In this document: one piece after another, positions 34,587 to 45,497 of the stretch
How positions within the stretch are numbered: the stretch's first letter is position 1
Layout: each line of letters opens with the position of its first letter
Assembly: GCF_018812025.1 (NCBI RefSeq)
Contig: NC_063052.1
Span: 25,185,226 to 25,249,225 of the forward strand
Reading direction: 5' to 3'
Source of the DNA: Megalobrama amblycephala
Lineage: Eukaryota > Chordata > Actinopteri > Cypriniformes > Xenocyprididae
Length of the DNA stretch: 64,000 bases
The notes under the pieces: model-generated
Told to the model about the DNA's origin: nothing
What the model saw: only the letters and a program-made list of their open reading frames with translations
Database searches by the model: none
Position numbers and translations under genes: made by a program

Positions 34587-34880
34587 TTAAACCACTGGAG
34601 TCATATGGATTACTTTTTTTAATGAACGGATGCATTATTTATATCTCCGATTGTGTTCGTCTGAAAGAAGATCATCATATACACCTAGTATGGCTTGAGG
34701 GGGAATAAATCATGGGATAATTTTCATTTTTGGGTGAACTATCCCTTTAAGTCATTCCAAACCTACATTAATCCTTTCTTTTACTATTATTGGAGTAGGA
34801 AAAATATTTGAGTCAAATATTTGAGCGAAAGTCCATTCAGATCTGGTGGATTAATGATACATGTCAGAATATCTTTGTTG

Positions 34881-35993
34881 TAGGGGTGTAATGATTCACT
34901 CGTTTTCTCGATGCATCGATTACAGATCCTGGCGATGCATATGCATCAATCTTGAAACATGAATTTTTTAAATGTGAATCGTTGATTTCGGTCAATAATC
35001 GATTTAAAATGCTAAGAATCGAATCAATCGCAATTTGATAGCGATTCAGTGCTTTAAAATATATAAACATTTAATTACTATATGCACAAATTAATGGAGG
35101 CGTTGTGCACCGTCATTCACGCCCTCACAGCTCTCTTTCATTACCTGAGCAGTTGAAGTAAAACCCTGCGTATTCAAGAGCATGCATTTATTGCATAATG
35201 TAAATATGTATGCACAGTTCAGATGAATGATAAATGAAATAACTTAATGTCATTAAACTGAATGCACGAAGGAAACTGCTGAATAACTACAGCATTAACA
35301 ACACTGAAAGAGTGCGTGGTTTATCAGTCAATCAGATGTGCGTTAAAGTTGCATTTGTTACTATAGCAACAGTAGACACCCGGTGCACTTTCGTTCCACA
35401 TCATAAGGAAAATGTTACTTATAAAGAGAACAAAGAGGGCTTTTCTTATTATTCCGTGAAGAAAAGTCAGTTTAGATTATTTGGGAAAGTACATTCTAGG
35501 GTAGTCTCTACATGGAAGCGTTGTATGTTTAATGTACCTGGAACACTTTAATAAGGTTGTGTAGCCATTAACACTATCCTACACAATAGTTACCATGAAC
35601 TAACAATAGTTTTTAATAATACTTTTTAAATTTTGGCTTTTGTAAATATCTTTAAATGCCAATTTTTATAGGCTATTAAAATAAAATAAAGAACGAACAT
35701 GAACTAACATTAACAATGGGTAAAAGTTTGTTTTTGTTTGTTTGTTTTTTTTGCCTCCACACTCTGACCTGCTGAAGGCCATTGTGTAATTCACACCCTG
35801 ACTAAGACACATTGGGGGAAGCGTTTAAATAACCCTATGAATGCATATAAAAAATGCAGAATCGCTTTGAATTTTAATGTGGATCATCTCAAATCAAATC
35901 GTTCTGAATTTGCAAAAATCGTTCTTGAATCAAAAACCTGTGAATCGTAAAAAACAAATCGATTCACTGTGTACCCAAAGATTCATAGCCCTA
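34881..35993. mobile_element. hAT-type nonautonomous element with 8-bp TSD
   Basis: The left end TAGGGGTGTAATGATTC and right end GAATCTTTGGG...CATAGCCCTA (the latter read as its reverse complement) are imperfect inverted repeats. The flanking octamers CTTTGTTG (34873-34880) and CTTTCTTG (35994-36001) differ at one base. Subterminal ATCGATT and AATCGATT words occur at both ends. No transposase frame survives. An 8-bp duplication is the hAT signature. Confidence 0.75.
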
Positions 35994-36001
35994 CTTTCTT
36001 G

Positions 36002-36794
36002 ACATAAGCAAATTGCAGAAAAGATAGAAGAAACTTCACACAAACTTCTTTGTTTCTTACGTATACCATCAACACAGCAGATTCAAGTATGAGAAAGTGA
36101 ACTAGTGAAGTCTATTAATTTCTGCCACACCCCTTAACTTTGAGAACCAAGGCTTAAAACTAAGAGTAAAGTGAGTATGTTCTTTATATTCATGTGGAGT
36201 AACTGTGATTACTTTCCTGAGCTTTTTGTCATGCACAATATGAATTCAGTTACAGCTGATTTCCAGCTCATGCCATTCCTTATGCAAGCCTGGGTAACAT
36301 CCATGCAAAAACAAGTCAATGAATTCTTGGAAGGTTTACTTTTTCTTCTTTTTATTCCCTTAAACAGAACCCCATGGTGCATTGGAATAAGGGAGCTCAC
36401 GCTGTCTGTACGGCACATTTCCGCTTGTAGATTTTGATTAAAGACTTTAAATGGTGAGGCAGATATGCTGCCATCTTTAGAGCCACTGACATCCCCAGTG
36501 TGGCATAGCGTCCCCAGGTCCCACACAGTGTTCTGAATGCATCAATTAGCACAATCAGTGGTCCCCACCCCCTCTACTTTACATCCCATTTTAATATCTC
36601 ATTGGGAAAGCTGCAAAGGGATACAATTAATTTTTGACACAAAAATGAAGGTGCTAATTCACTCGCGAGAAGTTCTATTCTTACAACATGTTGATTATTT
36701 TTGTGCTTTTTTAATTTATTTCTCAGGACTTTGCTCAAACTTTGGCAGTCTGTTAAGTGTCACATCAATTCATCTGCATGTACTGATAGAATAA
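36002..36794. promoter_or_regulatory. Single-copy block, conserved-noncoding candidate
   Basis: Repeat-free sequence between a hAT element and a solo LTR. About 36180-36530 has balanced composition and overlapping short frames on both strands without splice borders, more like a conserved noncoding element than an exon. Confidence 0.3.
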
Positions 36795-36799
36795 CTTAA

Positions 36800-37078
36800 T
36801 GTTACGTGTAGCTGGTAGAGAGATGAGGCAGATACAGATTTCCACAATTAAGACAATACTTTAATAAACAACGGCGAGGAGAAACCAAACATACACTTAA
36901 CACAACAGAGAACGGACAAGGAGTGCAGGGGGTGAGTGCATTATAAAGGGAGTGCAGATAATAGAGTCCAGGTGCAGGTGATGAGTGATGATGAGGAGCT
37001 GACGAGGGAAGTGAGTGCAGGTGACGAAACAGGAGGATCATGGGAATTAGAGTCCAGGGGAACAAGGGATCTGTAACA
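36800..37078 (-). mobile_element. Solo LTR of an LTR retrotransposon
   Basis: Read on the minus strand, the unit begins TGTTACAGATCC and ends ACACGTAACA: the TG...CA rule with a 6-bp inverted terminus TGTTAC/GTAACA. The same 5-bp target duplication CTTAA lies on both sides (36795-36799 and 37079-37083). A TATA-like TTTATAATG and a polyadenylation-like ATTAAAG follow in the expected order. The length of 279 bp is normal for fish Gypsy-type LTRs. Only one LTR is present, so the internal region was lost by LTR-LTR recombination. The 87-codon minus-strand frame is inside the LTR and is not a gene. Confidence 0.85.
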
Positions 37079-37202
37079 CTTAAGAGTTACTAAACTTTTC
37101 ATCAACACTAACTTTACTGAGAGGACAGCATTTAATAACTAGCCTCTTTTTTGCATCATTCATCACAAAATCTTTAAGGTGAAGAAAATGGGATACTGTT
37201 CT

Positions 37203-37563
37203 TTTTTTTTTTTTTTTTTTTTAAGAAATTAAGGGTGCATTAAATTGATCAAAATTCACAGTAAAGACATTAATAAGATTACAAAAGATTCCTGAAAAAA
37301 AAAAAAGTATCCCGGTTTCCTCAAAAATATTAAGCAGAACAACTGTTTTCAGCACTGATAATAGTAAGAAATGTCTCTTAAGCATCAAGTCAGCATATTA
37401 AAATGATTTCTAAAGAATCATGCGACACTAAAGACTGGAGTAATGATGCTGAAAATTCAGCATTTAAAATTATTTAAAGTTATATTTCACAATATTGCTA
37501 TTTTTATTATATGTTGTTTTTAAATAATTTTTACCGTCCTCAAACTTCTGAATGGTAGTGTTC
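37203..37563 (-). repeat. Dispersed repeat (TTGATCAAAAAT family), minus orientation
   Basis: It reads as the reverse complement of the 28690 copy: TTGATCAAAATTCACAG, TTAAGCAGAACAAC, GCATATTAAAATGATTTC and the final CTTCTGAATGGTAGTG occur in the expected order. A T run opens it. No coding content. Confidence 0.75.
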
Positions 37564-38470
37564 TATCTGGGGGTAAAAGGACACTTTTCACATTCATATG
37601 TATCCCAGCATTCAAAGAAAAACCGGTGGCAGCTGCCTTCCACGACAACACAGAGCCCCTCGTCACTCCACTCAACTCCACACTACGCCAGTCCATCAAC
37701 CACACGCTGCTCTGTCATCGAGTATTTAATTAGCGTAGTATTTATTTTCAAAATGTCATCACCCTTCTTCGGTTAGAAATAAAGAAAAATGAAGGCGAGG
37801 GAGCGTAGTTATATAAATCAGTGAGTTTTTTTTCTTCTTCCGAGGCTCGGTAAAATGTTAATGCTTTGTAAATCAGTGGGGATTTACCACTGATATACTT
37901 GGGAGCAACAGGCTGGTCTTATCCTATTGTCTAATAGTGTTAAAATATTTCAACATGCCAGTCAGCCGCGACCATTTCCACCGCAAACATTGGGGAAAAT
38001 GATATTAAATCACAGATGCGCGTTTGTGCTAATGACTGGGGTGCCACTGCATATTTCAGCACTAATTCATTAAGGCGGGGACAGGGGACAGGGGGACACT
38101 GGGAGATAGTCGGAGCTGGGTGAATCTCCACTGCCTGATTGAGGCTGTTATGTTTTATGGGAGCCATTTTTCAAAAACCACCCATGACAGCACTTGAGGT
38201 TATTAAACTGCTGGATCAAACGAAAGACTGAGGAGAGATGGGGGAAGAATAGAGGTTACAGGAGTTCAGACGTCGAACGTCGCCGGTCGGGTGGACAGAA
38301 AATAGGGGGTGGGGGGCTATAATTGGAGGGAGAAGATGTGATTGGAGGTGTTGTTGCACTGGATAGTCTGTGAACTCACGACCAGAGACATTCATTTACA
38401 GGTAAAGCATCAAGTGCGGCATATATATAAAATTACCATTTATTAATAAAATATTAATTATCTGTTATCT
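37564..38470. promoter_or_regulatory. Single-copy block, conserved-noncoding candidate
   Basis: About 900 bp without recognisable repeats and with CpG words around 37950-38280. Near 38305 the run AGGGGGTGGGGGG could form a G-quadruplex. No exon-like frame. Confidence 0.3.
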
Positions 38471-38472
38471 AT

Positions 38473-38473
<1 letters not shown>

Positions 38474-38533
<60 letters not shown>
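38474..38533. repeat. (TA)n microsatellite, left border of a Tc1 element
   Basis: About 29 TA units run straight into the terminal TATTGCCAAAAG of the Tc1-like transposon. Confidence 0.95.
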
Positions 38534-38535
<2 letters not shown>

Positions 38536-39711
38536 CCAAAAGTTTTGGGACGCCTGCCTTTACATGCACATGAACTTTAATGACATCCCATTCTTAATCT
38601 ATAGGGTTTAATGCCCACCATTTGCAGCTATAACAGCTTCAACTCTTCTGGGAAGGCTTTCCACAAGGTTTAGAAGTGTGTTTATTTATCCATTCTTCTA
38701 GAGGCGCATTTGTGAGGTCAGGCACTGATGTTGGACGAGAAGGCCTGGCTCACATTCTCCCCTCTAATTCATCCCAAAGGTGTTCTATCAGGTGCAGGCC
38801 AGTCAAGTTCCTCCACACCAAACTCTCTCATCCATGTCTTTATGGACCTTGCTTTGTGCACTGGTGCGCAGTCATGTTGGAACAGGAAGGGGCCATCCCC
38901 GAACTGTTCCCACAAAGTTGGGTGCATGAAATTGTCCAAAATGTCTTTGTATGTTGAAGCATTAAGAGTTCCTATCACTGGAACTAAGGGGCCAAGCCCA
39001 ACCCCTGAAAAACACACACACAACCCCACAACATAATCCCCCCTCCACCAAACTTTACTCTTGGCACAATGCAGTCAGGCAAGTACCGTTGTCCTGGCAA
39101 CCGCCAAGCCCAGACTCATCCATCGGATTGCCAGACAGAGAAGCATGATTCGTCACTCCAGAGAACGTCTCCACTGCTCTAGAGTCCAGTGGCGGTGTGC
39201 TTTACACCACTGCATTCAACACTTTACATTGCACTTGGTGATGTAAGGCTTGGATGCAGCTGCTCGGCCATGGAAACCCATTCCATGAAGCTCTCTACGC
39301 ACTGTTCTTGAGCTAATCTGAAGGCCACACGAAGTTTGGACGTCTGTAGCTATTGACTAAGTTGGCGACTTCTACGCACTGTACGCCTCAGTATGCGCTG
39401 ACCCTGTTCTGTGATTTTTTTACATGGTCTACCACTTCGTGGCTGAGTTGCTGTTGTTCCCAGTTGCTTCCACTTTGTTATGATACCACTAACAGTTGAC
39501 CGTGGAATATTTAGAATATTTATTGCACAGGTGACAACCTATCACTGTACCACGCTTGAATTCACTGAGCTCCTGAGAGCGACCCATTCTTTCACAAATG
39601 TTTGTAGAAGCAGTCTGCATGCCTAGGTGCTTCATTTTATACACCTGTGGCCATGTCAGTGATTGGAACACCTGAATTCAATGATTTGGAGGGGTGTCCC
39701 AATACTATATA
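38534..39711 (-). mobile_element. Tc1-like transposon 1, degenerate
   Basis: The ends contain AAAGTTTTGGGACGCC on the left and, inverted, GTATTGGGACACC on the right, both joined to TA repeats, as expected for TA-targeting Tc1/mariner elements. The interior encodes a broken transposase on the minus strand. Length about 1.2 kb. No TA duplication can be assigned because the flanks are themselves TA-rich. Confidence 0.85.
38750..39631 (-). pseudogene. Tc1 transposase 1, multiply broken
   Basis: Reading minus from 39631: an HTH start (MGRSQELSEFKRGTVIG), GRP hinge (SGRPCKKI), a region with WSDES-type first Asp near 39150, then [11 protein letters not shown] and FQHDCAPVHKARS with the second catalytic Asp. 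The frame then runs into a deletion after ELDWPAP, so the glutamate motif IEHLWDELE is in the next frame (about 38755-38785). At least three frame changes and stops are present. The enzyme would cut and paste DNA at TA sites through a DD34E triad, but this copy cannot be active. Confidence 0.85.
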
Positions 39712-39713
39712 TA

Positions 39714-41276
39714 CAGTTCTCAGCGTAAATGAGTACACCCCCTTTGAAAAGTAACATTTTAAACAATATCTCTATGAACAAAAACAATTTCCAAAATGTT
39801 GACAAGACTAAATTTTATATAACATCTGTTTAGCTTATTACATGAAAGTAAGGTTAATAACATAACTTAGATTACTCATTTTTCAGTTTTACTCAAATTA
39901 GGGTGATGAAAAAATGAGTACACCCCACAACAAAAACTACTACATCTAGTACTTCGTATGGCCTCCATGATTTTTAATGACAGCACCAAGTCTTCTAGGC
40001 ATGGAATGAACAAGTTGGTGATATTTTGCAACATCTATCTTTTTCCATTCTTCAAGAATGACCTCTTTTAGAGAGGATGGAGAGTGATGCTCAACTTGTC
40101 TCTTCAGAATTCCCCATAGGTATTCGATTGGGTTCAGATTAGGAGACATACTTGGCCACTGAATCACTTTCACCCTGTTCTTCTTCAGAAATCCAACAGT
40201 GGCCTTAGATGTGTGTTTAGGATCATTGTCATGTTGGAAAAGTGCATGACGACCATGGGCATGGAGTGAAGGTAGCATTTTCTTTTTCAGTATAGAGCAG
40301 TACATCTGTGAATTCATGATGCCATCAATGAAATGCAGCTCCCCGACACCAGCAGCACTCATGTAGGCACCATGCATTTTTCTTTGTATTCCTCACTTTT
40401 GTGATGTCATACAGTTTTGAAGCCATCAGTTCCAAAAACATTTATCTTGGTCTCATCACTCCAGAGTATAAAGTACCAGTAGTCTTCATCTTTGTCAGCA
40501 TGGGCCCTGGCAAACTCTAGGTGGGCTTTTTTGTGCCTGGGCTTTAGGAGAGGCTTCTTTCGTGGATGGTACCCATGCATGCCATTCCTCTGCAGTGTAC
40601 GCCATATTGTGTCATGAGAAATAGTCACCCCAGTTTGGCTTTCTACTCCTTTAGATAACTGCAGTGAACTTGCATACCGATTTTCTTCAACCCTTCTCAT
40701 CAGAAGATGCTCCTGTCGAGGTGTTAACTTCCATGGACGACCTGGACATCTCTGTGAGATGGTTGCAGTTCCATCCTTTTTCTGTATCACTTTTGCTACA
40801 GTATTCTGACTGATAAGTAAAGCTTTGCTGATCTTCTTATAGCCTTCACCTTTCTGGTGTAATTATTTTCTTTCTCAGGTCTTGTGACATTTCTCTTCCA
40901 TGTGGTGCCATTGCTGACAGCATGAAATGGGAAGGGGTTTTAACACCCTTTTATAGTCAGCTGTCTGCTGGACACCTGTGCAATGAATAACTAGACTCAC
41001 CTGTGGTTGAATTCTTGTTAAATTAGACATTTGTAGTCTAAAATTTAGCTTTGCTCCAGAGACTTTCAGTGGGGTGTACTCATTTTTGAATCATCCTAAT
41101 TTGAGTAAAACTGAAGTTCTCTAAGTTATATTATTAACCTTACTTTCATGTTATAAGTTAAACAGATGTTATATAAAACTTAGTCTTCTCAATATTTTGG
41201 AAATTGTTTTTGTGTTCATTGAGATATTGTTTAAAATGTTACTTTTCAAAGGAGGTGTACTCGTTTACGCTGAGCA

Positions 41277-41279
<3 letters not shown>
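39714..41279 (-). mobile_element. Tc1-like transposon 2 with long inverted repeats
   Basis: The left end CAGTTCTCAGCGTAAATG and right end (reverse complement CAGTGCTCAGCGTAAACG) begin inverted repeats of about 210 bp (39714-39927 and 41068-41279). Each repeat carries GAGTACACC at its outer and inner edge, the IR/DR layout of Sleeping Beauty-like elements, where the direct repeats bind the transposase. The central gene is on the minus strand. The element is about 1.57 kb and almost full-length, lying in TA repeats and directly abutting transposon 1. Confidence 0.9.
39946..40911 (-). pseudogene. Tc1 transposase 2, nearly full-length, broken
   Basis: From ATG at 40911 the N-terminus (MAPHGREMSQDL...) is followed by a one-base frame change and a stop near 40855. 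The second HTH (GYKKISKALL...) and a GRP motif (RCPGRPWKL) follow. The catalytic core has first Asp in WSDETKINVFG, second Asp in FQHDNDPKHTSK and Glu in NLNPIEYLWG, with 34 residues between the last two (DD34E). Between the first and second Asp, at about 40378-40425, a stop replaces a Trp codon and a deletion removes the conserved Gly-rich GGG-x-MVWGC segment. The span is about 320 codons against a usual 340. Inactive as it stands. Confidence 0.9.

Positions 41280-41341
<62 letters not shown>
41280..41341. repeat. (TA)n microsatellite, right border of Tc1 element 2
   Basis: About 30 TA units adjoin CACTGTG at the transposon end. Confidence 0.95.
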
Positions 41342-41345
<4 letters not shown>

Positions 41346-43031
41346 ACCTATATTTATTTATATTTTTATCTAAAAAGTAAACATTGTTTTTTATTTGTGT
41401 TTAACAATAGGTCAATTAGAAACATTTTGTTGTCCATAATTATTTGACTGAAATTTATCAGATTAAATTTATAATGGCCTGTCTTGCTTATCGTAGCAAT
41501 ACTGATAACATTAAAATGTCACATTAGACTGTGATATATTTTGCATCCCTAAATAATATTCATAAATGTAACTATTTATTTAACATTAGCATCTTTTATC
41601 ACCTTACTTTTACCATGGTAAAGTAGGTTAAAAGCACCCATAGCCCGTTGTAAAATCACTGTAACGCACAGCCTCTCATAGCTTATTGCTTTAGTGTAAA
41701 TTGTATTAAATGCATAGATAACAATTTACCCTGACAAACGCTTTAGCTCTCTGAAAACGCTTGTTTAAAGATATCGCTTGAAAACATGACAAATGACCAC
41801 TATACAAAATCATTTATTGAGACGTAGAAAAACTTGTCATAGACAGTCTGTTTACAATGTGATATGCATCCCTCATGTGTGTATGAATGTGTGGGAGATA
41901 GCGAGGGGGAGATAGTGTGAGTGTGTGTGCGCGCGTGTGTTGCAGACTATGAGGATTTTTTCTGGTGTCAGCTCTGATTCAGGTGTGTGGAGTGGAGGAG
42001 AGAGAGGGGAGAGGACACATTTGACCGTTCTGACCTTGACACACAAACCTGCAGATTACACCCACACACAAAAACACACACGCCACTCACACCACATACT
42101 CCCTGAGCTTCAAACCATGCCCTTCTCCTCCAGAGAAACACTTTCATTTTCCTCAGCAAGGTTACAATCAACATATTTAACTTAACGTCGGAATAATGTG
42201 CATGATTAATTGGGCAGTAGGGAGCAGCTTGTGGAAATCTGTACGTTCATACGTTCAGTTTCATGTTACAGACTGACAGCACTCTCACTCACTCCAACTC
42301 TCTCTTCTCACTGATTAAAGTAATCCTCAAAATGGCACATTTGACTTTATTTTCTGACATCGCAGGCCCTCCCTTCAAACACAGTCAAACACACACTTAA
42401 AAAAAGATATCTGCACACCCAGAAGAAAATTGCATTGCTCTAGCTTAGCTTAGCAGACTTTAAAACATTAAAATTCGAGTTTTGTGGCTTATAGTCCATG
42501 TTTTTGTTAGGTCGTTTACTATTTGTGTAAGTTATCAAATATTTTCAACAACAGCTATTACTCCAGTCTTCAAGTGTCACATGATTCTTCAGGTGGCATC
42601 AAGGGGAGGGACATTCTTATTCTAGAGAGCTTTTGATTGGACAAAGATTTACAGTACAGCATGAGTGAGCAATATTTGTGTTCCATTTTCCCAGATGAGA
42701 GTGTAAATTTGTCTATATGGAAGAAATACTGTGCTATAGCATATGTTTAATTTAATTCTTTATGTCAACTTTTCATATTCAGTGTGTATCATATTCCTAA
42801 TCAGTGTGAATCATATTCTTCATATCAGCTTTTCTTGATATTCTATCAGATATGCTCTTCAACTTCCATAAAAGAAAAATTGGAACCAAGAGGAAAATTA
42901 GAACCAGGCAACCAGGCCACATGAGAGAGACTCTGATTGCAGATTTTGTCAACTCTAAACACAGTTTGAGACATTATTGCGATCTCTTCTAAAATTCTGG
43001 AGGATACATAATATCCTTTTTTTCTTCTTCA
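41342..43031. other. Single-copy DNA with repeat fragments
   Basis: GTGTGTGCGCGCGTGTG near 41923 is Z-DNA-prone. At 42557-42652 there are fragments of the ACTCCAGTCTTCAAGTGTC family and of the GAGGGACATTCTTATTC repeat also seen at 11818. The 42190-42400 stretch has no repeat features. No gene found. Confidence 0.5.
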
Positions 43032-43035
43032 TTAA

Positions 43036-43265
43036 AGGGATAGTTCATCCAAAAATGAAAATTCAATCATCATTTTCTCACCTTATGTTGTTCCAGACCT
43101 GTATGATTGTCTTTCTTCTGAGGAACATAAAGAATGTTGGTATCCAGTCAGTTTTGGTTACCATTGACTTCCATTGTATGGACCAAAAAACACTGAGACA
43201 CATCATCTTTTATGTTCCACAGAAATTAATGAATGTTTGGAAACACATGAGAGAGACAAAAATCT
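43036..43265. mobile_element. TTAA element related to copies a-d, left part only
   Basis: TTAA (43032-43035) is followed by AGGGATAGTTCATCC and then CCTGTATGATTG, TTTCTTCTGAGGAAC and GGTTACCATTGACTTCC. A short mutated inverted arm with TTTTATGTTCCACAG follows before the sequence becomes unrecognisable. The right end is missing. Confidence 0.7.
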
Positions 43266-43972
43266 CTTGAAAACTTTTAGCATGATTTTACTATTACAGC
43301 TCTCAAAGTTAACTAATCGTGAAATGTGTTGCATTACATTTAGATATATGGCATTATATTTAGACTGTGGCATGAAAGGCTGCAGTGATGAAGATTGTAG
43401 CCTATCACAGACATGTTGAGCATGAAAGCAGTGATCTCATCATTGCAACTCAATTTCTGCACACTAATGAATGCTTTCATTGTAACTAATAGTGCAAACG
43501 CATTGTAACTAAGAGATTTGTTGAATAAAATGGGAGTTTCGGCGCGAGTCTAGAACTCAGTCACTGATAAACTCACACTGTTTGATTGACAGCTCCAGCG
43601 ATTGCAAAGGGACCTTTCTTTGATAGCTTCTTTATGTAATTTAATCAAATTTAAATTTAAATTAAATGTAATTTAAATAACAGATTATTTTCATCCTACT
43701 AAGAGAAACAATGTGAAGTTGGCCATAGTTACTGGTTTGATTTACTGACACATAGACAAAGAACATCTGACTGTACATGAATCCTTACATATCAGTTCAG
43801 GCATTAGAATTAACACAGTTACTTATATGTTGTTGTATTACTGTCGAGTTATAGCGTAAAACGCTGTTTGCAAAGCCTGTGCTGAAATGCGATTGATTTA
43901 CCAAAGAATCAACAGTGAAATCGCGAATACAGGTAAATAAAGCTCAAATGAGACATTCACATTGTTGAAAAT
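43266..43972. other. AT-rich DNA, nothing recognised
   Basis: No transposon ends or gene-like structure. Confidence 0.5.
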
Positions 43973-43980
43973 AAATAAAC

Positions 43981-45143
43981 GGTAACACTTTACTTGAAGG
44001 GGTGTGCATAAGACTGACATGACACCTTCATAATCATGACATGACACATGTCATGAATATGAAGGAGGTTTTATGAATATTTATGACAACTGTCATTAAG
44101 TGTCATTCGCTCAATTATGTCATTTTTAATGCAAAGATGACATTGTTTGAGATGTCCGAGTTATGACAACTTGACATAAACCAATACATCATAACCTGTC
44201 AGTGTCTTTGTCATGACAACTTGACATCATTTAGCTTTATGGGTTAACATTACATTAAACTGTCATGTGGTTGGTTTTGACATTGGCTGTCATGAGGCCA
44301 TTATAATAGTGTCATAAATATGTATCTTGAGCACAAGTACAGTGGTACAAATTGAACTTGTCATTAAAATGTCATTAAGTAACAAAACTCTGTCAAATAA
44401 TTTTATAACAGCGTCACGACTATTTTTCATTTCATGTTTTTTTTTGTTTTTGTTCTTTGTTTTTTTAAGTTTCCACCAACAGAAGGTCAGATAATAGACA
44501 ATTTCAAATTTCTTAAAAAAGATGACACTGTTATAAAATAATGGTAACACTTTATTTTAGGGTATTTTAACTAGTTGCTTATTACTATTAGCAACCATAT
44601 GGCTAAAATATTGGCTATTTATTAGTACTTATTAGTACTTATGCCTTATTCTGCATGACCTTATTCTACATTCTTAATCCTACCCAATACCTAAACTTAA
44701 CAATTAACTATAATAAGCAGTAAATTAAGAGTTTATTGAGGGAAAAGTCATAGTTAATCGTTTATATATGTGTTCCCTATACTGAAGTGTTACCAAAATA
44801 ATGTAATGTAATGTTAACCCATAAAGCTAAGTAGTTTTTTAAGTTTGATAATTAATCTGCTATGTCATGTTTATGACAGGTTATGATGTTTTGCTAATGT
44901 CAAGTTGTCATGACAAAGACACTGACAGGTTATGATGTATTGGTTTATGTCAAGTTGTCGTAACAAAGACATCTCAAACAATGTCATCTTTGCATTAAAA
45001 ATGACATAATTGAGCGAATGACACTTAATGACAGTTGTCATAAACATTCATGAAACCTTCTTCATATTCATGACACGTGTCATGTCAAGATTATGAAGGT
45101 GTCATGTCAGTCTTATGCACACCCCTTCAAGTAAAGTGTTACC
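43981..45143. mobile_element. Giant palindromic hAT MITE with perfect 8-bp TSD
   Basis: Both ends read GGTAACACTTTACTTGAAGG (right end inverted), flanked by identical octamers AAATAAAC at 43973-43980 and 45144-45151. The inverted arms are about 265 bp of near-perfect complement and can be followed inward to AGCTTTATGGGTTAACA at 44236 and its complement near 44812. The arms contain repeated ACTTGACAT and GACAACTTG words. The centre (44262-44800) includes an asymmetrical part and a second hAT MITE. No transposase frame. Confidence 0.92.
44543..44794. mobile_element. Short hAT MITE nested in the palindrome
   Basis: It starts GGTAACACTTTATTTTAGGG and ends TGAAGTGTTACC, and is flanked by identical octamers AAAATAAT at 44535-44542 and 44795-44802. 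At 252 bp with no coding frame it is a typical hAT MITE. It shares the GGTAACACTT end with its host, so both could be moved by the same transposase. Confidence 0.92.
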
Positions 45144-45151
45144 AAATAAAC

Positions 45152-45493
45152 ATATTCCTAGCATAAGGATCCTTTCAAAGGTAATGTTATTTTTGTCTTC
45201 TGTTGTATCGCTCTTCTCTCCTCCTCATCTCACTAACACGCAGTGGGCGGGGCTAACATTGCAATGATGAAGTAGGCGTTGATTTCTTCTGCGGAGGCGG
45301 GGTTTCACATATCTATGTCATTCATAGGCACATTCCAGGATCAGTCATCTGATGGGCCTGGTGTCAATAAAAGCTTTTATTGGACTAATAAGGAAGTTTT
45401 CAGTTCTGAAACTTACAGGATATTCTTATAGTACGATGACCTCTTATATATCAAAAGTTCAAGGAAAAGTTGATTTCTCAATTCATGACCGCT
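45152..45493. other. Single-copy DNA, nothing recognised
   Basis: A short GGGCGGGGC-like word lies at 45245. No gene or repeat ends. Confidence 0.4.
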
Positions 45494-45497
45494 TTAA

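Larger units (their letters stand above)
32265..34746. mobile_element. TTAA-flanked element containing three further insertions
   Basis: The outer ends AGGGATAGTTCACCC and GGGTGAACTATCCCT are perfect inverted repeats with TTAA at 32261-32264 and 34747-34750. The left arm (to about 32763) and right arm (about 33824-33901 plus 34591-34746) are complementary: the left arm word GAAAAATACCAATATTTAC is found inverted, with small changes, on the right near 33853. The interruptions are 32764-33824 (with 32983-33483 inside it) and 33906-34586. The host element itself has no coding frame. Confidence 0.8.

Noticed and set aside
36802..37065. 87-codon minus-strand gene
   Set aside because: It is entirely inside a solo LTR.
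38769..39029. Intact transposase
   Set aside because: The frame shows a good Tc1 match but lacks the glutamate motif in frame and the N-terminal half. It is part of a dead copy.
43981..45143. CRISPR-like or riboswitch-like repeat array
   Set aside because: The repeated words lie in inverted arms of a hAT MITE with 8-bp TSDs, which explains them. The genome is vertebrate.
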